Source: JAIBJN01 sp963838795 (GTDB lineage: Bacteria > Actinomycetota > Thermoleophilia > Gaiellales > Gaiellaceae). Taken from it: a stretch of 64,000 nt of DNA. The stretch is from assembly GCA_963838795.1 (NCBI GenBank), contig CAWISL010000001.1, positions 1-64,000 of the forward strand. Reading direction: 5' to 3'. Below the pieces are notes generated by a model, which was not told the DNA's origin, made no database searches, and saw only the letters and a program-made list of their open reading frames with translations. How positions within the stretch are numbered: position 1 is the stretch's first letter; the number at the start of each line of letters is the position of its first letter. The translations under genes and the position numbers were made by a program. Of this stretch, positions 9,080-18,069 are shown one piece after another.

Positions 9080-9544
9080 CTAATCGTCGTCGCCACCCGA
9101 GCCGGGGCCGCTCGAGTCGTCATCGCCCGAGCCGGGGCCGCTCGAGTCGTCACTGCCCGAGCCGGGGCCGCTCGAGTCGTCATCGCCCGAGCCGGGGCCG
9201 CTCGAGTCGTCGTCGTCGCCACCACCGCCGGAGCCCCTTCCGCTCGAGTCGTCGTCGTCGCTCGAGCGTGGGTCGCAGTCCGGGTCGAGCCGATGATCCC
9301 GATCCTTGCACTTCCCCGGAAGGTCGTCGCCGGCCGTCCCGGCGGCGGTCGTCGTGTCATCGGCGGAGGTGGTCGTCTCGGCCTCCGTCGTGGTCGCAGC
9401 GGCCCTGGCGATCGTGCCCGGAGCCTCGACCACGGCAGGCAGCGCGGTCAGCGAGCCGGCCGAGGCGACGTAGACCCCGAGCGCGAGGCCGACGGGCAGG
9501 GCCAGGCCCACGACGGCCAGAAGAAGCGCGCGTGCGCGACTCAT
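9080..9544 (-). CDS. Secreted Asp/Ser/Gly-repeat protein (copy 1)
   Basis: 154 residues with an N-terminal hydrophobic signal or anchor (residues about 7-28), a Thr-rich linker, a small CKDRDHRLDPDC segment with two Cys, and a C-terminal tail of acidic repeats built on DDDSSGPGSG. At DNA level four tandem 30-bp units cover 9091-9210. It starts 26 bp after the histidine kinase gene ends, so it looks like the last gene of the SGNH-regulator-kinase operon and could be its output or sensor accessory. The layout (signal, Thr linker, CxnC, poly-Asp) matches the neighbouring Asp-rich gene. Function unknown; calcium or polycation binding is only an inference from charge. Confidence 0.8.
   Translation of the reverse strand: MSRARALLLAVVGLALPVGLALGVYVASAGSLTALPAVVEAPGTIARAAATTTEAETTTSADDTTTAAGTAGDDLPGKCKDRDHRLDPDCDPRSSDDDDSSGRGSGGGGDDDDSSGPGSGDDDSSGPGSGSDDSSGPGSGDDDSSGPGSGGDDD
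9091..9210. repeat. Four tandem 30-bp units in the Asp/Ser/Gly gene
   Basis: Units start at 9091, 9121, 9151 and 9181 and differ at only a few bases. They stay in frame and encode SSGPGSG-DDD decapeptides. Copy number could vary between strains by slippage. Confidence 0.9.
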
Positions 9545-9570
9545 GGCCGCGACGCTAGCAAGGCGTGTCT

Positions 9571-10977
9571 TCAGGAATGGTTAGCGGGAGGTGAGGAGTC
9601 GGCAGGGACGGCCGGGAAGCTGGCTCGCACGCGTGTGCCGGGGCCGTCGAGAAGGTCCACCCGGCCGTTCCACCGCTCGACGAGCTCGGCGACGATGGCG
9701 AGCCCGAGCCCGGTTCCGGGCCCGGCGCTTCGGCCCTCTGCGCCGCGGTAGAAACGCTCGAAGACGTGCGACCGCTCCTCGGCGGCGATGCCGGGCCCCG
9801 TGTCCGAGACGACGAATCCGGGGCGGCCGCCGTTTCGGTCGAGCGCGACCTCGATCCTCGCCCCGCGCGGCGAGTAGCGGATCGCGTTCTCGAGCAGGTT
9901 GTCGAGGATGTGGGCGACGTCGGCCGGAGCGGCCCAGATCCTCGCGCCGGCGGCATCACCGACGGAGAGGTCGTGGCCGGCCTCGGCGGCGGGCTCCGCC
10001 CAGCGCCGCTCCGCGGCGCGCACCGCCTCGCCGAGCTCGACGCTCTCGCCGGGAGTCCGGTCGGCCGCGGCGCGCGCCAGCCCGAGGAGGTCGTCCACGA
10101 GCGCGCTCAGCCGGTCGAGCTCCCCCTCGGCCTTCAGCGCCTGGTCGGCCGCGCTTCCGCCCTCGGCTCTGATCGCCTCCAGGCGGAGCTTGATCCCGGT
10201 GAGCGGCGTCCGCAGCTGATGTGAGGCGTTGGCCACGAAGTCCCGCTGCGCTGCGAGGTTGGCTGAGAGCTCGCCGGCCATGCGGTTGAACGACCTCCCG
10301 AGCTCGTCGATCTCCTGCGGGCCTTCGGGCTCGACGCGCGCGTCGAGGTCGCCGCGCCCGAGCCGACCGGCGGCGGTGCGGAGCTTCTCCACCGGGCGCG
10401 CCAGCGACCCGGCGAGAATCCACGCGAGGACGAGGCCGGCAGCGACGACGGCCAGGCCGATGAGCGCCAGCGCCAGCCAGCTGGAGCGGACGCTCGCGTC
10501 GACCTCGCCGAGCGGGGCCGAGACCCGCACGGCGCCGATCACGTCGCCGCGATCGGTGACCGGCGCGGTCACGAGCAGCAGGTCCTCGCCGAGCGTGTCG
10601 CTGTGGCGCTCCCGGACGTCGACGCGCCCGTCGAGCGCTGCCTGGAGCTCTGGGCGCTCGGCCGTGGCGAACGCCTCGCCGACCGGAGCGGCGCCGGCCG
10701 AGTCCGCCAGCGCCACCCCGTCGACGTCGACCACGACGGTGCGCGCGCCCTCGCCGACCGTTGCCTCCCCGATGACGGCCGCGAGCCGGTCGGTGGCGCC
10801 GATGCGAACGAGGTCCGCGACCCGTCCCGACAGCAGCGCCGTGTCGGCGACGACGTCCGACTCGAGCTCGGACGTCGCCCGGCGGTCGACACTGAGCGCC
10901 AGCGGCACCGCCAGCGCGACGACGACTGCGGCGAGCAGGTAGGCGGCCGCGAGGACGAGGCGTGCTCGAAAGGTCAC
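9571..10977 (-). CDS. Two-component sensor histidine kinase (HAMP, HisKA, HATPase)
   Basis: 468 residues. A first membrane helix (about 8-28), an extracytoplasmic sensor domain of some 130 residues, a second helix (about 165-190) and a HAMP linker precede the kinase. The phospho-acceptor His (near residue 253) lies in NASHQLRTPL. The N box is NLLENAIRYSP, G1 is DTGPGIA and G2 GPGTGLGLAI, so the ATP site is complete. The GTG start overlaps the stop of the response regulator gene by 4 bp, so the two are cotranscribed partners. The genes on either side of the pair (an SGNH protein and Asp-rich secreted proteins) hint at a cell-surface signal. Confidence 0.93.
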   Translation of the reverse strand: MTFRARLVLAAAYLLAAVVVALAVPLALSVDRRATSELESDVVADTALLSGRVADLVRIGATDRLAAVIGEATVGEGARTVVVDVDGVALADSAGAAPVGEAFATAERPELQAALDGRVDVRERHSDTLGEDLLLVTAPVTDRGDVIGAVRVSAPLGEVDASVRSSWLALALIGLAVVAAGLVLAWILAGSLARPVEKLRTAAGRLGRGDLDARVEPEGPQEIDELGRSFNRMAGELSANLAAQRDFVANASHQLRTPLTGIKLRLEAIRAEGGSAADQALKAEGELDRLSALVDDLLGLARAAADRTPGESVELGEAVRAAERRWAEPAAEAGHDLSVGDAAGARIWAAPADVAHILDNLLENAIRYSPRGARIEVALDRNGGRPGFVVSDTGPGIAAEERSHVFERFYRGAEGRSAGPGTGLGLAIVAELVERWNGRVDLLDGPGTRVRASFPAVPADSSPPANHS

Positions 10978-11663
10978 GGCGCTTCGAAGCGAAAGCCGAC
11001 GCCGCGCACGGTGTGGATGTAGCGGGGCGCCGCCGGATCGTCGCCGAGCTTCTTCCGCAGGGCGCTCACGTGGACGTCAAGCGTCTTCGTCGAGCCGAAC
11101 CAGGCGGGATCCCAGACCTCGTGCACGAGGTCGTTCCGCTTGACGAGCCTGCCTGCGTGCTCGAGCAGGACACGCAGGAGCTCGAACTCCTTCACCGTCA
11201 GCTCGAGCGGCTCTCCGGCGCGGGTCGCCGCGTGCGTGTCGAGGTCCATGCGAACGTCCCCTGCCTCGAGCACGGCCCCTGCCGGAGCGGCGGCGTCGCC
11301 GGCCCTGCGGAGCACGGCCCGGACCCGGGCGGCAAGCTCCGCGGCGCTGAACGGCTTCGTCACGTAGTCATCGGCGCCGAGCTCGAGCCCGAGCACGCGG
11401 TCCATCTCCTCGCCGCGGGCGGTGAGCATGACGACCGGGGTGCGGGACGTCTCACGGATGTGCCGCAGGAGGTCGCGGCCGTCGCCGTCGGGGAGCATGA
11501 CGTCGAGCAGGACGAGGTCGGGCGCCCGGGCGGCGAAGAGCTCGAGGCCCTTGGCCGCCGTTCCCGCCACCAGCGCGTCGAAGCCCTCTCGTGCGAGCGC
11601 GGCCGCGAGCGGCTCGGAGATCGCCTCCTCGTCCTCGATCAGCAGGATCGTCCGCTTCGTCAT
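10974..11663 (-). CDS. OmpR-family response regulator
   Basis: 229 residues: receiver domain (1-120) with the acidic DEE pair near residue 11, phospho-acceptor Asp near 52 in LVLLDVMLP, Thr in VVMLTA and Lys in YVTKPF. It is followed by a winged-helix DNA-binding domain (about 135-229) with ELTVKEFELLRVLLEHAG and DVHVSALRKKLGD and ends RYIHTVRGVGFRF. It starts directly after the stop of the SGNH gene and its own stop overlaps the start of the sensor kinase. It therefore belongs to one operon with both. Confidence 0.95.
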   Translation of the reverse strand: MTKRTILLIEDEEAISEPLAAALAREGFDALVAGTAAKGLELFAARAPDLVLLDVMLPDGDGRDLLRHIRETSRTPVVMLTARGEEMDRVLGLELGADDYVTKPFSAAELAARVRAVLRRAGDAAAPAGAVLEAGDVRMDLDTHAATRAGEPLELTVKEFELLRVLLEHAGRLVKRNDLVHEVWDPAWFGSTKTLDVHVSALRKKLGDDPAAPRYIHTVRGVGFRFEAP

Positions 11664-12497
11664 CTAGCAACCAGCGGGCGGGATCACCTTGGTCTGCCGC
11701 TCGCCCTCCTCCCGGATCGCCCTCTGGATCGTGCGCGCCATCAGGGCGGCGCCCTCCGGGTTCAGGTGGATGGCGTCGTAGGTGATGCCGGTGCGGTTCG
11801 AGACCTGGTCCCAGCGTGCCAATACGAGATCGTCGCGCGTCCGGTCCAGGCGGCGCAGGCGATCGTTGACGTACGGGAAGTACCAGGCGTAGCGGTCGTG
11901 CTGCCACCGCGCCGGGGAGGGAATCACGGCGCGACGCGCGTCGCGGAGCGTCACCCAGACGAACTGCCGTGCTCCTTTGCGGCGCAAGGTCGCGAGCAGC
12001 TCCTTCGCCTCCGTGTCGAACTTTCGCGCCCAGGTCCCGTAGTTCCGGCGTCGACGCTCCCAGATCGAGTTGTAGCCGATGCCGAGCACGACGAGGCGTG
12101 CGACGCGTCGCTTCGCGGCGATCCGCTCCTCCATGGCGGGCAGCATGACCGCCGGCTCGCCTACGAAGCGGAGCTTCCAGCGCCTGAACGTCTCCCGCAG
12201 CGCCGGCTTGCCGCCGAGCAGCACGGAGTCGACGAGCACCGTCTGCCGACGGGCCGTCAGCCAGCTCGGCCTCACCGTGCGCGCCGGCTCGGTCGGCTCG
12301 CAGACGGTCGACGTGCCCAGCTGCTGCGGGGCTCCGACTGGGTTTCCGCCGAACACGAAGCCGGCGAGGAGAGCACCCACCGCGACGAGCCCGGAGACCA
12401 CCACCGCCAGCGCCGTGAGACGCCGTCGTCGGTAGCGCCGGCGGAGCTGGGCGCGCCGCGCTGCCCGCTCCGCCGATATGGGCGGTTGCTCGGCCAT
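11664..12497 (-). CDS. Membrane-anchored SGNH-hydrolase-like protein
   Basis: 277 residues. A very Arg-rich cytoplasmic N-terminus is followed by one membrane helix (about 27-49), then an extracytoplasmic domain. Candidate SGNH residues are Ser91 in VLVDSVLLGG, the Gly/Asn block LGIGYNS (Asn143) and a C-terminal Asp/His pair in YDAIHLNPEG (Asp241, His244). This pattern matches SGNH domains attached to or paired with acyltransferases that modify envelope glycans. It is the first gene of the operon with the response regulator and kinase (no spacer). Substrate unknown; an envelope esterase or transferase is the likely role. Confidence 0.75.
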   Translation of the reverse strand: MAEQPPISAERAARRAQLRRRYRRRRLTALAVVVSGLVAVGALLAGFVFGGNPVGAPQQLGTSTVCEPTEPARTVRPSWLTARRQTVLVDSVLLGGKPALRETFRRWKLRFVGEPAVMLPAMEERIAAKRRVARLVVLGIGYNSIWERRRRNYGTWARKFDTEAKELLATLRRKGARQFVWVTLRDARRAVIPSPARWQHDRYAWYFPYVNDRLRRLDRTRDDLVLARWDQVSNRTGITYDAIHLNPEGAALMARTIQRAIREEGERQTKVIPPAGC

Positions 12498-12582
12498 TCG
12501 CGTGCCTTTCGCTGCCTCGGGCGGTTCACCTTAGCGCCGTCGCGCGCAGGTCGCCGCGCGCCGGCCCTGGCAGACTTTGCTC

Positions 12583-13335
12583 GTGAACCTGTTTCGGTTC
12601 ATCCCGGGCTACGAGACGTCCGTCTACGAGGCCGGCCGGGAGCCGATCTTCGTCGCGCTCGTGGCGTTCCTCATTTGCTTCGCGATCACGCGCGGCTACA
12701 CGCGAGCCGCCCGCGTCCGTGGCTGGGGCAGCGGCAGCGTCCACGGAGTCCACCTCCACCACGTCGTCGTCGGCATCATTCTCGCCCTTGCCTCCGGGGC
12801 GTTGATCATCGGCTTCGAGCCGGTGGAAAATCCCTTCGACCTTTTACTCTGCGCCGTGTTCGGCTCCGGCACCGCGCTGATCCTCGACGAGTTCGCGCTC
12901 GTCTTCCGTCTCGACGACGTCTACTGGTCGGACGAGGGGCGCGCGTCGATCGACGCAGTCATCATCGCGTTCACCGTCGGCGTCCTCGTCCTGCTCCACG
13001 TGGTGCCGTTCGACGCCGACACAGCCGACGACTCGGTGCGTTGGATCACCTTCGCCATCCTGACAACTCACGTCGTCCTCGTTCTCGTCGTCTTCCTCAA
13101 GGCCAAGCTCCTGACGGGCGTCGCAGCCATGTTCATCCCGTTCGTGTCTCTGGTCGGCGCGATGCGGCTCGCCAAGCCTCACTCTCCATGGGCACGGGTC
13201 TTCTACAAGCCCGGAAGCAAGCGCATGCTTCGGGCCGGGGCTCGCCAGCGCAAGCACGAGGCGCGATGGGACGCCAGGACCAAGCGGCTGCTCGACCTGA
13301 TCGGAGGCGCGCCGGACGCGCCCGAGGCCGACTAG
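12583..13335 (+). CDS. Multi-pass membrane protein of unknown function
   Basis: About 250 residues with five or six hydrophobic segments, a His-rich VHGVHLHHVVVGI motif near residue 60 and a conserved acidic helix (LILDEFALVFRLDDVYW) near 108-124. The C-terminal tail is basic and soluble. A GTG at 12583 is preferred to the TTG two codons earlier because a CAGACT hexamer ends 6 nt upstream of it, the leaderless spacing seen at other genes here. The HxxHH and DE residues could bind metal, but no family is recognised. It leads the plus-strand glycan gene group. Confidence 0.7.
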   Translation: MNLFRFIPGYETSVYEAGREPIFVALVAFLICFAITRGYTRAARVRGWGSGSVHGVHLHHVVVGIILALASGALIIGFEPVENPFDLLLCAVFGSGTALILDEFALVFRLDDVYWSDEGRASIDAVIIAFTVGVLVLLHVVPFDADTADDSVRWITFAILTTHVVLVLVVFLKAKLLTGVAAMFIPFVSLVGAMRLAKPHSPWARVFYKPGSKRMLRAGARQRKHEARWDARTKRLLDLIGGAPDAPEAD

Positions 13336-13360
13336 AAGCCGGCTGCGTTAGGCTCGCGCC

Positions 13361-14431
13361 GTGCGGATCCTCTACGGCGCCGTCGGGGAAGGGCTCGGCC
13401 ATGCCACGCGCTCCCGCGTCGTGGCCGCGCACCTGCTCGACCGGGGCCATGAGGTGAAGATGGTCGCTTCCGGGCGCGCCTTTCCGTACCTGCAGCAGCA
13501 CCTTCCGGACGTCGAGCAGATCTGGGGAACCTCGTTCGTCCTCGAGCAGGGGACGGTGAACGCCTGGAAGACCTTGACGGCGAACGTCAGGGGCGGCGCC
13601 CGAGGGGCTCCCGCCGATTGGAAGCACGGCTCCCAGATCGCCAGAGCCTTCGGGCCCGAGCTCGTCATCACGGACTTCGACGGCTTCGCCTACCTCTACG
13701 CCAAGTCCCACCGAAAACCGGTGCTGTCGGTCGACAACATCCAGATGGTCGACCGGTGCAAGCACGACGCCGAGATCCTCGACGGCATCCGGCGCGACTA
13801 CGAGCTGGCGCGCACCTTCGTCAACACGAAGATCCCCAGGGCCAGCCACTACGTGATCACGACGTTCTTCCGCCCGCCGGTGCGGAAGAAGCGGACGACG
13901 CTCGTCCCCTCGCTCCTGCGGCCCGAGATCATCGCGGCCGGGCCCGAGCAGGGCGACCACCTGCTCGTCTACGGCCGCATCAGCGAGAGCTCGATCGCGG
14001 CGCTCGAGGCCAGCGGCGTGACCTGCCACGTCTACGGCGCGCGCGACGAGCTCACGGACGAGGTCGTCGAGGGCCCGCTGCACTACCGGCCCTTCGCGAA
14101 CGAAGCCTTCATCGACGATTTGCGCACGGCCCGGGGGGTCGTCGGCTCGGCGGGCTACTCGCTCATGAGCGAGGCCGTCTTCCTGCGCAAGCCGATGCTC
14201 GCCCTCCCGCTCGCCGGGCAGTTCGAGCAGGAGATGAACGCCCGCTACCTGGAGCGGCTCGGCTTCGGCACCGCCGCCTCGACCTTGGACGAGGCCGCCC
14301 TCGAGCGGTTCCTCGACCGTGAGCCGGTTCACGAGGAGGCGCTCGCCGGTTACGAGCAGGACGGGAACGCCGAGGCCCTCGCCGCCGTCGACCGCCTCGT
14401 GCACGAGCTGGCCGCCGGACGGCGTCGGTGA
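13361..14431 (+). CDS. Glycosyltransferase of the MurG-like GT-B (MJ1255) type
   Basis: 356 residues. The N-terminal Rossmann half opens with MRILYGAVGEGLGHATRSRVVAAHLLDRGHEV, a glycine loop typical of GT-B enzymes related to MurG. The C-terminal nucleotide-sugar half has the donor-site pattern VVGSAGYSLMSEAVFLRKPMLALPLAGQFEQEMNA. The GTG start overlaps no neighbour, and the last 4 bp overlap the following membrane-protein gene, so the two are translationally coupled. The donor is probably a UDP-sugar; the acceptor is likely an envelope lipid or polysaccharide. Both are inferred from family and neighbours. Confidence 0.85.
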   Translation: MRILYGAVGEGLGHATRSRVVAAHLLDRGHEVKMVASGRAFPYLQQHLPDVEQIWGTSFVLEQGTVNAWKTLTANVRGGARGAPADWKHGSQIARAFGPELVITDFDGFAYLYAKSHRKPVLSVDNIQMVDRCKHDAEILDGIRRDYELARTFVNTKIPRASHYVITTFFRPPVRKKRTTLVPSLLRPEIIAAGPEQGDHLLVYGRISESSIAALEASGVTCHVYGARDELTDEVVEGPLHYRPFANEAFIDDLRTARGVVGSAGYSLMSEAVFLRKPMLALPLAGQFEQEMNARYLERLGFGTAASTLDEAALERFLDREPVHEEALAGYEQDGNAEALAAVDRLVHELAAGRRR

Positions 14432-15129
14432 GCGAGCTCGAGCTCGGGCGCACGCTGCTCCTCTTCGCCTGGGCATTCGGGCTCGCGGCGATCGAGATCG
14501 AGATCGAGGGAGGTTGGGGCTGGGCCGAGCGCCTCCCCACGTGGTGGCGAAGCCGGGGTCTGGTGGGACGCGTCTACGGCGTGGCAATGGGCCGGCGCCC
14601 GCTCACGGGCTACCACGTCTGGGCGTTCACGATTCCCATCGTCGTGCTGCATCTTCCGTACGTCATGGGAGTCGACTGGACGTTTGCGGGGGAGCTGCGA
14701 ACGCTCGCGACCTTCTTTGCGCTCGCCGTCGTCTGGGACTACCTCTGGTTCGTGCTCAACCCTGCGTACACGGTCAAACGGTTCGAGCGCGGCAAGGTCT
14801 GGTGGTTCGAGGTGCCGTGGCTGTGGCGGTTCCCGCTCGACTACTACGCCGGCGTCGCAGTCTCGCTCGGCCTCGCCGGCTTGTCCGCCTGGGCCGCCGG
14901 AGACGTCGAGCCCTTCCGGCGTCACCTCTGGATGCTCGCCGGCCTGGCCGTCCTGGTCGCCGTGACCGTGCTCGCAGCCCCGCTCTACCATCGCTGGTAT
15001 CGGCACATGCGCCGGCCCGGCGACGACGACCGGGGTGTGGTTCGCACCTATCCGCCTCCGGCGCCCGGGGAAGCCTGGGCCGGCGGCGATCCCGTCCTGC
15101 ACTTCGACGACGAAGGGAGAACGACATGA
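14428..15129 (+). CDS. Multi-pass membrane protein in glycan cluster
   Basis: 233 residues with about five hydrophobic segments (near 8-25, 68-85, 92-110, 140-160 and 170-190), many aromatic residues (WDYLWFVLNPAYTV, VWWFEVPWLWRFPLDYY) and a soluble Pro/Gly-rich tail. Its start overlaps the preceding glycosyltransferase stop by 4 bp and its end overlaps the deacetylase start, so it is part of the same operon. No family motif is recognised. A role in presenting or exporting the glycan is a guess from context only. Confidence 0.7.
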   Translation: MSELELGRTLLLFAWAFGLAAIEIEIEGGWGWAERLPTWWRSRGLVGRVYGVAMGRRPLTGYHVWAFTIPIVVLHLPYVMGVDWTFAGELRTLATFFALAVVWDYLWFVLNPAYTVKRFERGKVWWFEVPWLWRFPLDYYAGVAVSLGLAGLSAWAAGDVEPFRRHLWMLAGLAVLVAVTVLAAPLYHRWYRHMRRPGDDDRGVVRTYPPPAPGEAWAGGDPVLHFDDEGRTT

Positions 15130-15875
15130 GAACGTGGCCGCTCGCACTCGGCGCGGCCGCCGGCGCCGCCGGTTGGGGGACTTACAACGCGATCTCGCCG
15201 AAGGGCCAGGGATACGGGAGGTCCTTCGTCGGCACGCCCGGGAACGGAAGGCTGATGGCGCTCACCTTCGACGACGGGCCGAACACGGCGTGGACGCCCC
15301 AGCTCCTGGAGGTGCTGGACAAGCACGGCGTCAAGGCGACCTTCTTCTCGGTAGGCCACTACGCCCGCGAGCAGCCGTCTCTCCTCAAGGAGGTGGCCGA
15401 CGCAGGTCATGCGGTCGGCAACCACACCTACACGCACGTGACGATGCCCCTCCACACCGACGAGACGATCCGGCGCGAGCTGCGGGATACGACGCGCGCG
15501 ATCGAGGAGGCCGGAGTCGAGATGGCGCACGTCAACGGCCACCGCCTCATGCGCCCGCCCTACGGCCGCCGACGGCCTGGCACACTGCGCGTCCTCTGGG
15601 AGGAGCGCTACGTGCCGATCCTCTGGTCGGTGACGCTCTGGGACTGGGAGAAGAAGGTGACGACTGAGCGGATCATGCGCCGGGTCGAGAAGCAGGCCCG
15701 CGGAGGGGGCCATGTCATCCTTCTGCACGACGGGTGCAACGTGGCAATGGGCTGGGATCGCAGCCACTCGGTGGCCGCCGCCGACCTCATCCTCCAGCAG
15801 TGGAAGGAACAGGAGGGCTATGAGTTCGTCACCATTCCGGAGATGATCGAGCGCTCCGGCTTCGCGGTGCCGTAA
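15126..15875 (+). CDS. Polysaccharide deacetylase (CE4 / NodB homology)
   Basis: 249 residues from the ATG at 15126, which follows an AAGGGAGAA ribosome site and overlaps the upstream stop by 4 bp. After a short hydrophobic N-terminus (signal or anchor) the NodB domain has motif 1 TFDDGPN (catalytic and metal Asp), motif 2 HTYTH (metal His pair), motif 3 RPPYG and motif 5 VILLHDG. All metal and catalytic residues are present. It probably removes N-acetyl groups from a cell-surface GlcNAc polymer made by the neighbouring glycosyltransferases. Confidence 0.93.
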   Translation: MRTWPLALGAAAGAAGWGTYNAISPKGQGYGRSFVGTPGNGRLMALTFDDGPNTAWTPQLLEVLDKHGVKATFFSVGHYAREQPSLLKEVADAGHAVGNHTYTHVTMPLHTDETIRRELRDTTRAIEEAGVEMAHVNGHRLMRPPYGRRRPGTLRVLWEERYVPILWSVTLWDWEKKVTTERIMRRVEKQARGGGHVILLHDGCNVAMGWDRSHSVAAADLILQQWKEQEGYEFVTIPEMIERSGFAVP

Positions 15876-15885
15876 GGAGTTCTTA

Positions 15886-17130
15886 ATGAGGATATTCGTC
15901 TGGCACGGCTACCTCCTCGGGGGCACAGGCTCGAACATCTACGCGCGCCAGCTCGCCCGCGAATGGAGCCGCGAGGGCCACGACGTCGTCGTCTTCTCCC
16001 AGGAGCCCCACCCGGAGCGGTTTGACCTCGGCGGCGCCGAGACCGTGCGGCCAGACGTGAGCGGGTTCCTCCCGGTCTTCGTCCTCGACGAGTACGACGG
16101 CTATGAGGTCAAGCGGGTGCAGGACTCCACGCGGGCGCAGCTCGACGCCTGGGTCGAGGCCAACGCTGCGTCCATTCGGCAGCGTCTGCCGGCCGACTTC
16201 CTGTTCGTCAACCACGTCCTCCTGGGCGGCCCTGTGGGCGAGGCGGCCGGCGCGCGCTACGTTGTCAAGGCGCACGGCTCCGAGCTCGAGTACTCGATGC
16301 GCGGGAACGCCGATCTCTCCGCCTGGGGGCAGGAGGCCCTCTCCGGGGCAGTCGCAACCATCGTCGGGTCCGAGCACATCCGCGAGGTCGTCGCCGAGGT
16401 TTGCGGGCAGACGGAGCGCGTGCACGAGATCCCTCCCGGCGTCGACGTCGAGCTCTGGCAGCCCGCCCCCAGGGAAGAGGCGCTGGCGGCCCTCCTCGCG
16501 GAGTCCCGGAAGGACCCGCCCAACCCCGGGAACGCCGACGAGCGGCTCGCCGACGAGGGCAACGCCGGGCGACTGGAGGCCTTCCTCGCCGGCGATCGGT
16601 CGACCGTCGTCTACTTCGGCAAGCTGATCGAGAACAAGGGGGTGCAGGTCCTCTTCGAGGCGCTTCGAGGGGTGGACGCGCGGTTGGTCATCGTCGGCTT
16701 CGGCGACTATCGCGCCGAGCTCGAGCGCCTGGCCGAGGGCCTCGACGTGCTCTTCACCGGCCCGCTCGAGCACCGGCACCTCGTGCACCTGCTCGCCCTC
16801 GCGGACGCCTCGGTCGTGCCGTCGATCTTCCCCGAGGCCTTCGGCATGGTCGCGGCCGAGTCGGCCGCCGCCGGCTGCCCGCCGATCGTGGCGAACCACT
16901 CCGGGCTCGCCGAGATCGCCGAGGGGCTCGAGCGCTTCTACCCGGCGGAGCTGCGGCACCTGCCGGCCTTCCCCAACAAGAACGCCGCCGAACTGAAGGG
17001 CCGCCTCCAGGAACAGCTCGCGCTGGGCACCCAGGAGCGCGAGTCGCTTCGCGCGGCAGCGCGTAAGGCCGCAGCCGAGCTCTGGAGCTGGACGGGCGTG
17101 GCGCGGCGCATCCTGGCTGTCGCCGGCTGA
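15886..17130 (+). CDS. Family 4 glycosyltransferase
   Basis: 414 residues. The N-terminus (MRIFVWHGYLLGGTGSNIYARQLAREWSREGHDV) has the GT4 glycine loop; the C-terminal half shows VVYFGKLIENKGVQVLFEAL and the EX7E donor motif in EAFGMVAAESAAAGCPPI. It begins 10 bp after the deacetylase, preceded by AAGGAG, so it completes the plus-strand glycan operon. A retaining transferase using a nucleotide sugar is expected; acceptor not known. Confidence 0.92.
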   Translation: MRIFVWHGYLLGGTGSNIYARQLAREWSREGHDVVVFSQEPHPERFDLGGAETVRPDVSGFLPVFVLDEYDGYEVKRVQDSTRAQLDAWVEANAASIRQRLPADFLFVNHVLLGGPVGEAAGARYVVKAHGSELEYSMRGNADLSAWGQEALSGAVATIVGSEHIREVVAEVCGQTERVHEIPPGVDVELWQPAPREEALAALLAESRKDPPNPGNADERLADEGNAGRLEAFLAGDRSTVVYFGKLIENKGVQVLFEALRGVDARLVIVGFGDYRAELERLAEGLDVLFTGPLEHRHLVHLLALADASVVPSIFPEAFGMVAAESAAAGCPPIVANHSGLAEIAEGLERFYPAELRHLPAFPNKNAAELKGRLQEQLALGTQERESLRAAARKAAAELWSWTGVARRILAVAG

Positions 17131-17139
17131 TTCGAGTTC

Positions 17140-18006
17140 TCAGGCCGCCGCGGGGGCCGGCTCGGGTCGCGGCGTCGCTGCCGCCTTGGCCCGCGCGATG
17201 AGGACGAGCCCGAACAGCGCTGCCGCAAGCGAGAGCCCGGTGACGACGTAGCCGAACGCACTCTCGTGCAGGGCCTCATCGAAGACGACGATGCCGAAGA
17301 CGAGGCTGGAGAGCGCGTCGAAGGCCATCGTCGTCGCGACCGCAGCGGCGAGCGCACCGGTCTGCAGCGCGGCTTGCTCGAGCCAGAAGGCAGCCACGCT
17401 GACCACGACCATGGCGTAGAGGTGCCAGTCCGTGACGATGGCGACGAAACCCTCGTCGAAGTTGGAGACGACGGTCTTCGTAAGGGCCGCCCCGAGGCCG
17501 AAGAGAACGCCGCCGGCGGTGCCCAGGAGGGCACCGCGAACGCTGGGCGTACGGCCGCGTGCGAGCAGGAACAGCAAGGACGCAATCCCCCCCGTGACAC
17601 CGCCGACGATCGCCCAGCGCGCGAAAGACGCGTCGTCGGAACCTTCGTCGGTCTTGGCCGTGATCAGCAACACCGCGAGGCCGATCGACACCATCGCGGC
17701 TCCGATCCACTCGTTCCGCTTGATCCGGCGGCCCTCGAGCAGGCGTCCGAGCGGGAGCGCAAACACGATCGAGAGGATCAGGAGCGGCTGCACCACCACG
17801 ATGCGACCGATGCCGAGAGCGATCGCCTGCGCGACGAAGCCCGCCGCCTGGGCGAGACCCCCCAGGAGCCACAAGGGCTGGTGGGCGAGACGGACGAGGA
17901 ACCCGGCGCCGACGGCCTCGCTCGGGAGCGTCGACGCCGACTTCTCCTGGAGGACCAACCCGAGCGCGAAGAGAAAGGCGGCGACGATCGCCAGGATGAT
18001 GTCCAC
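17140..18006 (-). CDS. DMT-superfamily membrane protein (EamA/NIPA-like)
   Basis: 288 residues, nine or ten predicted membrane helices, no soluble domain. The opening MDIILAIVAAFLFALGLVLQEKSA and repeated EamA-like halves (about 1-125 and 130-280) resemble drug/metabolite transporters and magnesium-transporter NIPA relatives. The C-terminus is a short Pro/Ala tail. It converges with the glycosyltransferase gene (9-bp gap). The transported solute cannot be read from the sequence. Confidence 0.75.
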   Translation of the reverse strand: MDIILAIVAAFLFALGLVLQEKSASTLPSEAVGAGFLVRLAHQPLWLLGGLAQAAGFVAQAIALGIGRIVVVQPLLILSIVFALPLGRLLEGRRIKRNEWIGAAMVSIGLAVLLITAKTDEGSDDASFARWAIVGGVTGGIASLLFLLARGRTPSVRGALLGTAGGVLFGLGAALTKTVVSNFDEGFVAIVTDWHLYAMVVVSVAAFWLEQAALQTGALAAAVATTMAFDALSSLVFGIVVFDEALHESAFGYVVTGLSLAAALFGLVLIARAKAAATPRPEPAPAAA

Positions 18007-18069
18007 CGGAGGATCCTAGTCCTCGACGTGCCGTCGCCTGGGCTGCAAGCTGGGAGGAGCCGTGGGCTG

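Noticed and set aside
9091..9210. CRISPR-like array
   Set aside because: The 30-bp units are contiguous, in frame and without spacers; they encode peptide repeats. No CRISPR array or cas gene is seen anywhere in the window.
10962..13457. An 831-codon plus-strand frame across the regulator, SGNH and membrane-protein genes
   Set aside because: It overlaps three well-supported genes in other frames and has shadow composition.
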